From the NCBI GenBank assembly GCA_034432935.1, contig DAOUBD010000052.1, positions 1 to 6,611 on the forward strand: DNA of 6,611 nucleotides, read 5' to 3'. The notes under the pieces are model-generated. The model saw nothing but the letters and a program-made list of their open reading frames with translations, made no database searches and had not been told where the DNA came from. The stretch comes from DAOUAG01 sp034432935. Its GTDB lineage: Bacteria > Chloroflexota > Dehalococcoidia > SM23-28-2 > RBG-16-64-32. Both the position numbers and the translations under genes were made by a program. Below are positions 1 to 5,221 of this stretch, in pieces. Numbering within the stretch: position 1 is the first letter of the stretch; every line of letters begins with the position of its first letter.

Positions 1-13
1 GAGCGGGGGTTGG

Positions 14-658
14 CTACGGCTGCACCACCAGGGTGCCGAACTGGACCGTGGGGTGGAAGGCGCAGCGGAAGGGGTACGAGCCTGGGGTGTCGATACGGGC
101 GGTCAGGGTAGCCTTCTCCCCCGCCTTTATGTCATACGGCACCGACTCCCAGTCGTCGGGAGTGTCGTACTCCTTGTCGAGGCCAGAGATGGTCAGGTTG
201 TGGGTAACGTCGCCAGTGTTGGTGATCTCGATCTGGAAGACCTCCCCGGCCTTCACCGTCAGACTGCTGGGTTTGAAGAAGCCGTTGTCGGCGCTGCCGC
301 CCGCCTCCATGCTGAAGAACGCCGTTGGAGTCTGGCCCCGGATGCGGGGGTCCACCGTTGGCGATGGCTTGGAGGTGCCATCGCTCCCTCCGCCGCTCAT
401 GGCGAAGATCACGCCCACGGCCACCAGGGCGACAACGGCGACGGGCGCCGCCACCAGCCACGGGTTCAGCGGCAAGCCGCCGCCGCGCTTCTTCTTCCTG
501 CGGGCCGCTTCCTTCCATGGGCGCTGGACGCGAGGTTCTTGAGGTTTCGCTGCCTGCGGAGCCGGAGCGCCGGCCGCCGCCGGTGCCGGCTCCTGGTCTT
601 TGGGGCGTTCTTTGCGTTCGCGGCGCGCCTCACGGCGCCTCTTACCTTTTCTCGGCAT
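14..658 (-). CDS. Membrane-anchored cupredoxin-domain protein
   Basis: This 214-residue protein probably binds copper on the outer face of the membrane. Residues 1-60 are strongly basic, with Arg/Lys clusters at 3-20 and 52-58 around an Ala/Pro-rich stretch (24-42), so this part should stay in the cytoplasm. Residues 66-87 form one hydrophobic helix (start NPWLVAAP), followed by a Gly/Ser/Pro linker. Residues 112-214 resemble a single plastocyanin-like beta sandwich ending at the C terminus. Likely type 1 copper ligands are H153 (VTHNL), C199 and H202 (FRCAFHP). The axial Met expected six residues after the Cys is V205, with Q206 next to it. The ATG follows a purine-rich CAGGGGG very close upstream, and TATGAT (minus strand, 737-742) is a possible -10. 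It is divergent from ffh. A general electron carrier, a copper-binding protein or a domain that has lost its metal all remain possible. Confidence 0.85.
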   Translation of the reverse strand: MPRKGKRRREARRERKERPKDQEPAPAAAGAPAPQAAKPQEPRVQRPWKEAARRKKKRGGGLPLNPWLVAAPVAVVALVAVGVIFAMSGGGSDGTSKPSPTVDPRIRGQTPTAFFSMEAGGSADNGFFKPSSLTVKAGEVFQIEITNTGDVTHNLTISGLDKEYDTPDDWESVPYDIKAGEKATLTARIDTPGSYPFRCAFHPTVQFGTLVVQP

Positions 659-796
659 GACCCCCTGCCGTCTTCCTGCTGCCCGAGGAGGGCGGCACAG
701 CTAAGGCCCAAGAATATGTTTGTGGCCCCTTGCGCCATCATAGCCGCTCGTGGCGGTTCCAGGCTAGCCGCCCTTTTCTTCGTCTCGCCGATTTTC

Positions 797-825
797 TTGA
801 CCCACCCCTGGCTGCAACTTACAAT
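797..825 (+). promoter_or_regulatory. Sigma-70-type promoter of the ffh operon
   Basis: TTGACC (797-802) and TACAAT (820-825) are separated by exactly 17 bp, and each matches five of six consensus bases. Transcription would start near 832-836, only about 10-14 bases before the ffh ATG at 846. It is the clearest promoter in the window and would drive ffh and probably rpsP, khpA and rimM. Confidence 0.75.
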
Positions 826-845
826 CAGGGTTTGTAGATACAGAC

Positions 846-2174
846 ATGTTCGAATCCCTCACCGATAAGCTTCAGGGGGTTTTCCGCCGCCTGGGCGGGC
901 GCGGCACCATCACCGAGAAGGACCTGGACGAGGCGCTGCGGGAGGTGCGCCTGGCGCTCCTAGAAGCAGACGTCCACTACAAGGTCGTCAAGGATTTCGT
1001 CGCCGCCGTCCGCGAACGAGCGTTAGGGGCGGAGGTCACCAAGAGCCTCACCCCTATGCAGCAGATCATCGACATCGTAAACCAGGAGATGGTGCAGGTC
1101 CTGGGAGGCGGCGCCAGCCGGCTGGAGAAGCCCAGGACGCCGCCCGCGGTGATCATGCTGGTGGGTCTCAAGGGCTCCGGCAAGACCACCACCACGGCCA
1201 AGCTGGCCCTGCATCTGCGGCGCAACGGCGAATCCCCCCTCATGATCGCAGCCGACCCCGAACGGGTGGCCGCGGTGGAGCAGCTCCAAGCGCTGGGCAA
1301 ACAGCTGGGCATCCCCGTGGTTGCCGTGAGCGGCAATACGCGCCCCGAACAGGCCTGCAAGGCCGGACTGGAGGAGGCGAAGCGCCTGCGGGCCACGGCG
1401 GTGCTGGTGGACACCGCCGGTTACGTCCACCTCGACGAGGCTGGCGTTGGCCAGCTACGGCGCCTGCACAAGCTCCTCCAGCCCTCGGAGGTCCTCCTGG
1501 TGGCCGACGCCATGACGGGCCAGGAGGCCGTCCATGCCGCCCAGGAGTTCCACCAGGCCGTTCCCCTCTCCGGCCTGATCCTCACCAAGCTCGATGGCGA
1601 CGCACGGGGCGGCGCGGCCCTCTCCATCCGCAGCGTCACCGGCATCCCCATCAAGTTCGTGGGCGTAGGCGAGAAGGCGGACGCCCTGGAGCCCTTCTAC
1701 CCCGACCGCTTCGCTTCCCGCATCTTAGGCATGGGCGACCTGCTGACCCTCATCGAAAAGGCCAAGGCGGAGCTCAGCGACACCGACGTCGAGTCCCTGA
1801 CTCAACGCATGAAGAAGGGCGCCCTGACGCTGGACGACTTCCTGGAGCAGTACCAGCGGATCAAACGGATGGGGCCCATGACCCAACTGTTGGGGCTGAT
1901 ACCGGGGTTTTCGCAGATCAAGAACCGCCTGAACGTGGAGGAGTTGGACGAAAACTTCCTCAAGCGCACAGAGGCGATCATATACTCTATGACGAAGGAG
2001 GAGCGCCGCAATCCTGATATCATCGATGGCAGCCGGCGTCGCCGCATCGCCCTGGGCAGCGGCACCACTCCGGCGGACGTCAACCGGGTCCTCAAGCAGT
2101 TCAGAGAGGCGAAAAAGATAATGCAGATGATCAGCACCGGCCGCGGCTCCAAGATCTCGCCGTTCCTCCGGTAG
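846..2174 (+). CDS. ffh: Signal recognition particle protein Ffh (SRP54)
   Basis: Ffh is the GTPase of the signal recognition particle. With 4.5S RNA it binds signal sequences of nascent membrane and secreted proteins and docks them on FtsY. The 442-residue length is normal. The N domain spans about 1-95. The G domain contains P-loop GLKGSGKT (107-114), motif II DPERVAA (137-143), DTAGY (189-193), TKLD (247-250) and a GIPIKFVGVGE closing motif (266-276). The M domain spans about 300-442 with the SRP-RNA-binding segment SRRRRIALGSGT (396-407) and Met-rich helices. Three usually conserved positions differ: K109 where Q is usual, DPERV instead of D-x-x-R-P, and Y193 where the Arg of DTAGR is usual. 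Catalytic K113, T114, D189 and R140 are kept. The ATG lies just after a strong promoter and has no evident Shine-Dalgarno sequence. rpsP follows after 35 bases on the same strand. The identity is secure. Confidence 0.98.
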   Translation: MFESLTDKLQGVFRRLGGRGTITEKDLDEALREVRLALLEADVHYKVVKDFVAAVRERALGAEVTKSLTPMQQIIDIVNQEMVQVLGGGASRLEKPRTPPAVIMLVGLKGSGKTTTTAKLALHLRRNGESPLMIAADPERVAAVEQLQALGKQLGIPVVAVSGNTRPEQACKAGLEEAKRLRATAVLVDTAGYVHLDEAGVGQLRRLHKLLQPSEVLLVADAMTGQEAVHAAQEFHQAVPLSGLILTKLDGDARGGAALSIRSVTGIPIKFVGVGEKADALEPFYPDRFASRILGMGDLLTLIEKAKAELSDTDVESLTQRMKKGALTLDDFLEQYQRIKRMGPMTQLLGLIPGFSQIKNRLNVEELDENFLKRTEAIIYSMTKEERRNPDIIDGSRRRRIALGSGTTPADVNRVLKQFREAKKIMQMISTGRGSKISPFLR

Positions 2175-2192
2175 CCGATGATCCACCAATAC

Positions 2193-2212
2193 CACCTCGG
2201 AGGTGCTTATTG
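2193..2212 (+). promoter_or_regulatory. rpsP ribosome binding site inside a small hairpin
   Basis: GGAGGTG (2199-2205) lies four bases before the TTG at 2210-2212 and supports that start. The preceding CACCTC makes a perfect inverted repeat with GAGGTG. The feasible fold is a 5-bp stem (2193-2197 with 2201-2205) and a CGG loop, which hides much of the Shine-Dalgarno sequence. Confidence 0.6.
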
Positions 2213-2584
2213 CTACGGATACGTTTAACGAGAGTCGGCAAGAAGAAGCAACCGTCCTACCGCATCGTTGTCGCTGACTCGCGATCGCCGCGGGACGGGG
2301 CCTTCCTGAAGATCATCGGCCACTACAACCCGCGCACGGAGCCGATGACCTTGGATGTGAAGGAAGACGAGGCGATCCGTTGGCTGCGGCAGGGAGCCCA
2401 GCCGTCGGAGACCGTGGCCAAGCTGCTGACGCGGTTGGGCATCATGGAGAAGGCCGGCCTGGCACCGGCGCGCCAGCCGGGCAAGGGCTCGCCGGCCTCC
2501 GCCAGGGCCCAGAAGGCCGCGGCCACCCAGCAGGCAGCGCCGACGGCGGGGGCAGAGGCCGAAACCCAGGCCAGCGAAGGGTAA
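2210..2584 (+). CDS. rpsP: 30S ribosomal protein S16
   Basis: S16 is a 30S subunit protein that helps 16S rRNA fold early in assembly. The 124-residue product opens with the family hallmark MLRIRLTRVGKKKQPSYRIV, followed by ADSRSPRDG (22-30), IGHYNP (36-41) and a family-like W58-L-x-x-G-A-Q-P-S segment (58-66). Known S16 proteins usually have about 80-90 residues. Here the globular part ends near residue 83, and the rest is an Ala/Gln/Pro-rich tail, initially basic and later acidic, probably disordered. The start is TTG, chosen because the conserved N terminus begins exactly there and GGAGGTG stands four bases upstream. No ATG start fits. It sits 35 bases after ffh and 37 before khpA, consistent with one operon. 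Confidence 0.97.
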   Translation: MLRIRLTRVGKKKQPSYRIVVADSRSPRDGAFLKIIGHYNPRTEPMTLDVKEDEAIRWLRQGAQPSETVAKLLTRLGIMEKAGLAPARQPGKGSPASARAQKAAATQQAAPTAGAEAETQASEG

Positions 2585-2621
2585 CCACCAGGCACATCTC
2601 GAAGGACACGGAGTATTCCCC

Positions 2622-2849
2622 ATGAAAGAGCTCATCGAGTACATGGCCCGCGCTATCGTGGAGAACCCGGACGCAGTGGAGGTGACGGAGGAGGACGGCG
2701 GCGACCACATCGTCTTCCACCTCAAGGTGGCGGACGACGACATGGGGCGCATCATCGGCAAACAGGGGCGCATCGCCAACGCCATGCGCACCCTCCTCAA
2801 GGTGGCCGCCATCCGCCGCGGTGCCAAGGCCATCCTCGAGATCGGCTAG
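2622..2849 (+). CDS. khpA: KH-domain RNA-binding protein KhpA
   Basis: KhpA is a small cytoplasmic RNA-binding protein. In Gram-positive bacteria it can pair with KhpB/EloR to affect cell elongation and RNA stability; whether it does so here is unknown. The 75-residue protein is a single KH domain. The N-terminal helix is MKELIEYMARAIVENPDAVE. An acidic strand region follows, then the GxxG loop GKQG (46-49) inside MGRIIGKQGRIANAMRTLL, which is the family signature. Length is typical. GGAG (2610-2613) stands eight bases before the ATG. Its position between rpsP and rimM is the classic neighbourhood of this gene, and the first possible rimM start overlaps its 3' end by 29 bases. Confidence 0.95.
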   Translation: MKELIEYMARAIVENPDAVEVTEEDGGDHIVFHLKVADDDMGRIIGKQGRIANAMRTLLKVAAIRRGAKAILEIG

Positions 2850-3378
2850 ACCGTCGCCCGCGGACACTGCGCCGGGCTTCGTGGCCATCGGGTGGGTCGC
2901 TGGAGCCTGGGGCCTGCGGGGCGAGGTGCGGGTCGAGCCGCTGGCGCCCCTATCGCAGTTCGGCCCCGGCCTCCCGCTGCTGGCGGGCGGCAAGCCCACT
3001 TCCATCGAGGGGTCGCGCCCGGCGGGCCGTTACCTGCGGGTGAAGCTGGCGGGGGTATTGAGTCGCCGGGAAGCGGAGGAGTTGCGGGGCCAGTACCTCC
3101 AAGCACGGGAGGAAGACCTCCTGCCCTTGCCGCCGGGCCACTACTACCGCTACCAGCTCGTGGGCCTGGCCGTCAGGGCCAGCGACGGGCGGGACCTGGG
3201 CCGCATCGTGGACGTTCTCTCCACGGCGGAGAGCGATGTATTCGTCCTCCGTGGCAGCCTGGGCGAGGTGCTGATACCGGCTACCGAGGAGATCGTGACG
3301 TCTGTGGACCTTCCGGCGCGGCTTGTCACCGTCGAGGTAGTGCCGGGGCTACTGGAAGAGGGCGGAGCAGCCGAGTGA
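2821..3378 (+). CDS. rimM: 16S rRNA processing protein RimM
   Basis: RimM is an assembly factor for the 30S head and binds S19. From the upstream GTG the product has 185 residues. The N-terminal RimM barrel covers about 20-102 and contains VAIGWVAGAWGLRGEVRVEP, where W30 replaces the His common in the family's HGLRGEV-like motif. The C-terminal PRC barrel covers about 108-178, with HYYRYQLVGL, LGRIVDV, SDVFVL and IPATEEIV. The start is uncertain. GTG at 2821 overlaps khpA by 29 bases and adds about 20 Pro/Ser/Arg-rich residues. GTG at 2881 begins right at the conserved VAIG and leaves 31 intergenic bases. No other start codon lies between, and neither has a clear Shine-Dalgarno sequence. The last gene of the ffh-rpsP-khpA-rimM cluster; trmD and rplS, often next, are absent. 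Confidence 0.93.
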   Translation: MPRPSSRSARPSPADTAPGFVAIGWVAGAWGLRGEVRVEPLAPLSQFGPGLPLLAGGKPTSIEGSRPAGRYLRVKLAGVLSRREAEELRGQYLQAREEDLLPLPPGHYYRYQLVGLAVRASDGRDLGRIVDVLSTAESDVFVLRGSLGEVLIPATEEIVTSVDLPARLVTVEVVPGLLEEGGAAE

Positions 3379-3392
3379 GGCACCTCTGCCTC
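3377..3392 (+). other. Short hairpin at the rimM stop codon
   Basis: GAGGCA (3377-3382) pairs perfectly with TGCCTC (3387-3392) across a CCTC loop and overlaps the rimM TGA. No T-run follows, so it is not a classic intrinsic terminator. It could mark the operon 3' end or an RNA-processing point. Confidence 0.35.
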
Positions 3393-3412
3393 TACCGTCC
3401 CCCGGACAGCGC

Positions 3413-3421
3413 TGGTATAAT
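3413..3421 (+). promoter_or_regulatory. Extended -10 promoter of the tRNA genes
   Basis: TGGTATAAT is a perfect -10 hexamer (3416-3421) with an extended TGn element. It would start RNA near 3428, five bases before tRNA-Ala. The -35 region (TACCGT at 17-bp spacing) is poor, as is common with extended -10 promoters. It probably drives both tRNAs. Confidence 0.7.
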
Positions 3422-3432
3422 CGAGGGCAGGT

Positions 3433-3508
3433 GGGGATATAGCTCAATTGGGAGAGCGCGGCGTTCGCATCGCCGAGGTTGCGGGTTCGAGCCCCGCTAT
3501 CTCCACCA
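3433..3508 (+). tRNA. tRNA-Ala (anticodon CGC)
   Basis: This 76-base sequence folds into a full cloverleaf. The acceptor is GGGGATA/TATCTCC, with a G3-U70 wobble that is the alanine identity pair. The D stem is GCTC/GAGC. The anticodon stem is CGGCG/CGCCG with loop TTCGCAT, so the anticodon CGC is at 3466-3468 and reads GCG codons. The variable loop is AGGTT, the T stem is GCGGG/CCCGC with TTCGAGC, the discriminator is A, and CCA is encoded. All parts are intact. Confidence 0.97.
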
Positions 3509-3562
3509 AATGTTATGTCTTGCGGCCGGCCCCGGCCACGGCGGCCATTGGATAGCGTAGGG

Positions 3563-3639
3563 GCCCCCGTAGCTCAGTAGGATAGAGCAGCGGTTTCCTA
3601 AACCGCGTGTCGCAGGTTCGAGTCCTGCCGGGGGCGCCA
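3563..3639 (+). tRNA. tRNA-Arg (anticodon CCT)
   Basis: This 77-base cloverleaf has a perfect acceptor stem GCCCCCG/CGGGGGC and D stem GCTC/GAGC. The anticodon stem is GCGGT/ACCGC with loop TTCCTAA, so the anticodon CCT is at 3597-3599 and reads AGG, a minor codon in high-GC genomes. The T stem is GCAGG/CCTGC, the discriminator is G, and CCA is encoded. It lies 54 bases after tRNA-Ala, and no good promoter of its own is visible, so co-transcription is likely. A GC hairpin (3524-3528 with 3533-3537) lies between the two tRNAs. Its 3' end faces the toxin-antitoxin module, a common insertion side for accessory DNA. Confidence 0.97.
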
Positions 3640-3686
3640 GACCTGCGCACGGTTCCCGGTAGCCCCGCATCCCCAGCCGAGTCCGC

Positions 3687-3730
3687 TTGCATGGAAGTAA
3701 GGCGCGCCTTACGATAAGGATGACATGCAA
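3687..3730 (+). promoter_or_regulatory. Palindromic operator/promoter of the toxin-antitoxin pair
   Basis: GTAAGGCGCGCCTTAC (3697-3712) is a perfect 16-bp palindrome. It is flanked by the 7-bp inverted repeat TTGCATG (3687-3693) and CATGCAA (3724-3730), whose centre is four bases away from that of the palindrome. TTGCAT (3687-3692) and TACGAT (3710-3715), 17 bp apart, could serve as weak -35 and -10 boxes. Antitoxin bound to the palindrome would then block RNA polymerase, as is usual for autoregulated toxin-antitoxin operons. Function is inferred; the symmetry is directly visible. Confidence 0.6.
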
Positions 3731-3747
3731 ACCGGAGGGAAGGGGCG

Positions 3748-3978
3748 ATGGCCACTGTTGCCAAAGTGACAGCAAAGGGCCAGACTACTATCCCCAAGGA
3801 GGTGCGGGACGCTCTCCGCGTGGCCCCAGGGGACCTCATCGAGTGGGAGGTGCAGCCGGACGGCAAAGCCATCGTGCGCCGGGTGCAGCCGCTAGACCTG
3901 GAGTACCTGCGCGCGTTGGAGGGCACCCTGTCTGAATGGGCGGGTCCTGCCGACGAGGAGGCCTATCGTGACCTTTGA
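3748..3978 (+). CDS. AbrB/MazE-fold antitoxin
   Basis: The likely role is to neutralise the toxin encoded next and to repress the shared promoter. The 76-residue protein has an AbrB/SpoVT-type swapped-hairpin DNA-binding domain at residues 4-46. Its signature is KVTAKGQTTIPKEVRDAL (6-23), followed by VAPGDLIEWEV and KAIVRRV. The C-terminal part (47-76) is acidic and contains hydrophobic and aromatic residues (LEYLRALEGTLSEW), as expected of a segment that wraps the toxin. GGAGG (3734-3738) lies nine bases before the ATG. Its last 11 bases overlap the toxin gene. It begins 108 bases after tRNA-Arg and just after a palindrome. An AbrB-type regulator without toxin partner is unlikely given the overlap. 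Confidence 0.9.
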   Translation: MATVAKVTAKGQTTIPKEVRDALRVAPGDLIEWEVQPDGKAIVRRVQPLDLEYLRALEGTLSEWAGPADEEAYRDL

Positions 3979-4312
3979 CCGCTTTGCAATCGTCCGCGTG
4001 CCCTTTCCCTTTACCGATCGCCACACCGCCAAGAACCGGCCCGCAGTGGTGCTGTCGGATCGCGCCGCCTTCAACGAAGCGGCAGGCCATTCGGTCATGG
4101 CCATGATCACCTCGGTTGCCAACCCGCCCTGGCCACTGGACTGCGTGATCACGGATCTCGGCGCCGCTGGCCTCCCGGCGCCGTCCAAGATCCGCTTCAA
4201 GCTCTTTACGCTGGACCGTCGGCTGGTGCGTGGCCAGTTGGGGCGCCTTAGCCCTGCCGACGAAGCCAGGGTGCGGGAAGGGCTGGCGAAACTCTTGCCG
4301 CTGCCCGACTGA
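3968..4312 (+). CDS. PemK/MazF-like endoribonuclease toxin
   Basis: Members of this family cut mRNA or other RNA and stop growth when the antitoxin is lost. The 114-residue length is typical. Family features are VRVPFPFTD (9-17), KNRPAVVLS (22-30), the strand MAMITSV (44-50), a substrate-loop region ending PSKIRF (72-77), LFTLDRRLV (79-87) and LGRLS (91-95). The usual N-terminal RG(D/E)I is replaced by DRFAIV. R24 and the later Ser/Thr positions seen in active members are kept, so activity is plausible. The start is GTG at 3968, overlapping the antitoxin by 11 bases; GAGGAGG (3955-3961) inside the antitoxin gene gives six-base spacing. This arrangement couples toxin translation to the antitoxin. 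The RNA target cannot be told. Confidence 0.87.
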   Translation: MTFDRFAIVRVPFPFTDRHTAKNRPAVVLSDRAAFNEAAGHSVMAMITSVANPPWPLDCVITDLGAAGLPAPSKIRFKLFTLDRRLVRGQLGRLSPADEARVREGLAKLLPLPD

Positions 4313-4327
4313 GGGAGTCCCAGCCAC

Positions 4328-4343
4328 GGGCCGTAGTCGGCCC
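4328..4343 (+). terminator. Possible terminator hairpin after the toxin gene
   Basis: GGGCCG (4328-4333) pairs with CGGCCC (4338-4343) over a TAGT loop, 16 bases after the toxin stop. There is no T-run, so termination is uncertain. Confidence 0.35.
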
Positions 4344-4396
4344 TAACCACCCGCAAATCTTCCCGAAAACTACTCGTATCCCCGGCTCGAGAGTAC

Positions 4397-4402
4397 TACA
4401 AT
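4397..4402 (+). promoter_or_regulatory. Candidate -10 box of the transporter gene
   Basis: TACAAT stands out in an AT-richer island (4391-4407). No good -35 is seen at 16-18 bp. An RNA starting near 4409 would have a leader of about 74 bases containing a hairpin (GGCGC 4420-4424 with GCGCC 4429-4433). Confidence 0.45.
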
Positions 4403-4482
4403 ATAGGTAGGCGTCCCACGGCGCCGGGGCGCCGGCGGCTCAACAAGCAGAACGCACAACCTGAGACTGGAGGCGATGTTCT

Positions 4483-5103
4483 ATGACTCAGGAAAGGCGT
4501 GAAGAGAGCCCCTTTATGAGGCATGCAGCCCCTCTGGCCATGGTCTCATTCGCAGTCCCCCTCTTCGTCTGGAGCGCTTTTAACGCCGGGTACTTCGAGA
4601 CCGTTGGCGACAACTTCATCATCCCCCTCGCCGTCTTCTTCGGCGCGCCCTTGGCTTTCGCGACGGCCATGTGGGCCTACTACCACAGGGAGCCCTACCT
4701 GGCCACCGCCGCAGGCATCTTCGCCGCCTTCTGGGCCAGCTACGGCACCCTGCGCTGGCTGGTGCAGAAGGACGTCATCACCGGCGATGTCAGCGGCGAC
4801 CCCATGGGCTTCTTCTTCGTCCCCTGGGCCATCACCTTCGGCGTCGCCTGGCTGGGCTCGATGCGCGAGCACTGGACCCTGGCCTTGGTCAGCCTGGGCG
4901 CCACGCTCATGTTCGTCTTCCTCAGCATCGGCCACTACGCGGACGAGAGCGACGTCGTCAAGATCGGCGGGTGGATCGGCTTCATCACGTCGGGCATCGC
5001 CTGGTACGCTGCGCTGGCCGAGATGCTGAACATCGAGTTCAAGCGAGAGGTCCTGCCAGTAGATGCCCAGTGGTTCGAGCAGTTTCGCGCCCGGACGCGG
5101 TAG
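4483..5103 (+). CDS. GPR1/FUN34/YaaH (acetate uptake) family membrane protein
   Basis: This family (AceTr, including E. coli SatP) moves acetate and other small carboxylates or acts as a channel in the inner membrane. The 206-residue protein has six predicted helices at about 18-36, 45-64, 72-92, 110-126, 132-150 and 159-180, matching the family. Recognisable features are AAPLAM (15-20) in place of the usual NPAPLGL-like motif, FFGAPLAFATAMWAY (52-66), AGIFAAFWASYG (77-88), and a final helix GGWIGFITSGIAWYAALAEMLN (162-183). The N terminus is charged and the C terminus short and hydrophilic. The missing Asn of the first motif suggests a divergent subgroup, so the substrate is uncertain. GGAGG (4469-4473) lies nine bases before the ATG; an out-of-frame ATG at 4476 is only two bases from it. 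It appears monocistronic. Confidence 0.85.
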   Translation: MTQERREESPFMRHAAPLAMVSFAVPLFVWSAFNAGYFETVGDNFIIPLAVFFGAPLAFATAMWAYYHREPYLATAAGIFAAFWASYGTLRWLVQKDVITGDVSGDPMGFFFVPWAITFGVAWLGSMREHWTLALVSLGATLMFVFLSIGHYADESDVVKIGGWIGFITSGIAWYAALAEMLNIEFKREVLPVDAQWFEQFRARTR

Positions 5104-5139
5104 CACAACCTGAGCCGCCGGCGCCCACCACGTTCAGGA

Positions 5140-5169
5140 CCGGGCCGGATTGGCCCCCGGGCCGGCTTT
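5140..5169 (+). terminator. GC-rich inverted and direct repeats after the transporter gene
   Basis: CCGGGCCGG occurs twice (5140-5148 and 5157-5165). GGGCC (5142-5146) can pair with GGCCC (5152-5156), or GCCGG (5144-5148) with CCGGC (5162-5166). A short TTT follows at 5167. It may end the transporter transcript, but the T-run is weak. Confidence 0.35.
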
Positions 5170-5221
5170 CCAGCGGCCCAGCGGTAACAAGGACCGCCCT
5201 TCCTGCGTCAGAATCCGTGGT

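Noticed and set aside
33..868. Plus-strand frames over the cupredoxin gene and the ffh upstream region
   Set aside because: The minus-strand cupredoxin has a convincing domain layout; the plus-strand products are low-complexity and would run through the ffh promoter into ffh.
2225..3005. Long minus-strand frames opposite rpsP, khpA and rimM
   Set aside because: They are by-products of high GC content; the plus-strand genes have clear family signatures and ribosome binding sites.
3497..3926. Minus-strand open frames containing PGRTRTCDTRF- and LEPATRG-like phrases
   Set aside because: These peptides are the well-known false translation of tRNA genes read on the opposite strand; the frames run across tRNA-Arg and the antitoxin gene.
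3627..4433. Possible integration (att) repeat: tRNA-Arg 3' end GCCGGGGGCGCC and GCCGGGGCGCC at 4423-4433, bracketing the toxin-antitoxin pair
   Set aside because: The copies differ by one base and are short and purely GC; similar GGGGGCGCC also occurs at 6352-6360, and no integrase is present.
5150..5221. TTG start at 5150 for the GGDEF protein
   Set aside because: It lies within the repeat/hairpin after the transporter gene, has no ribosome binding site and adds residues without family resemblance; ATG at 5222 is preferred but not proven.
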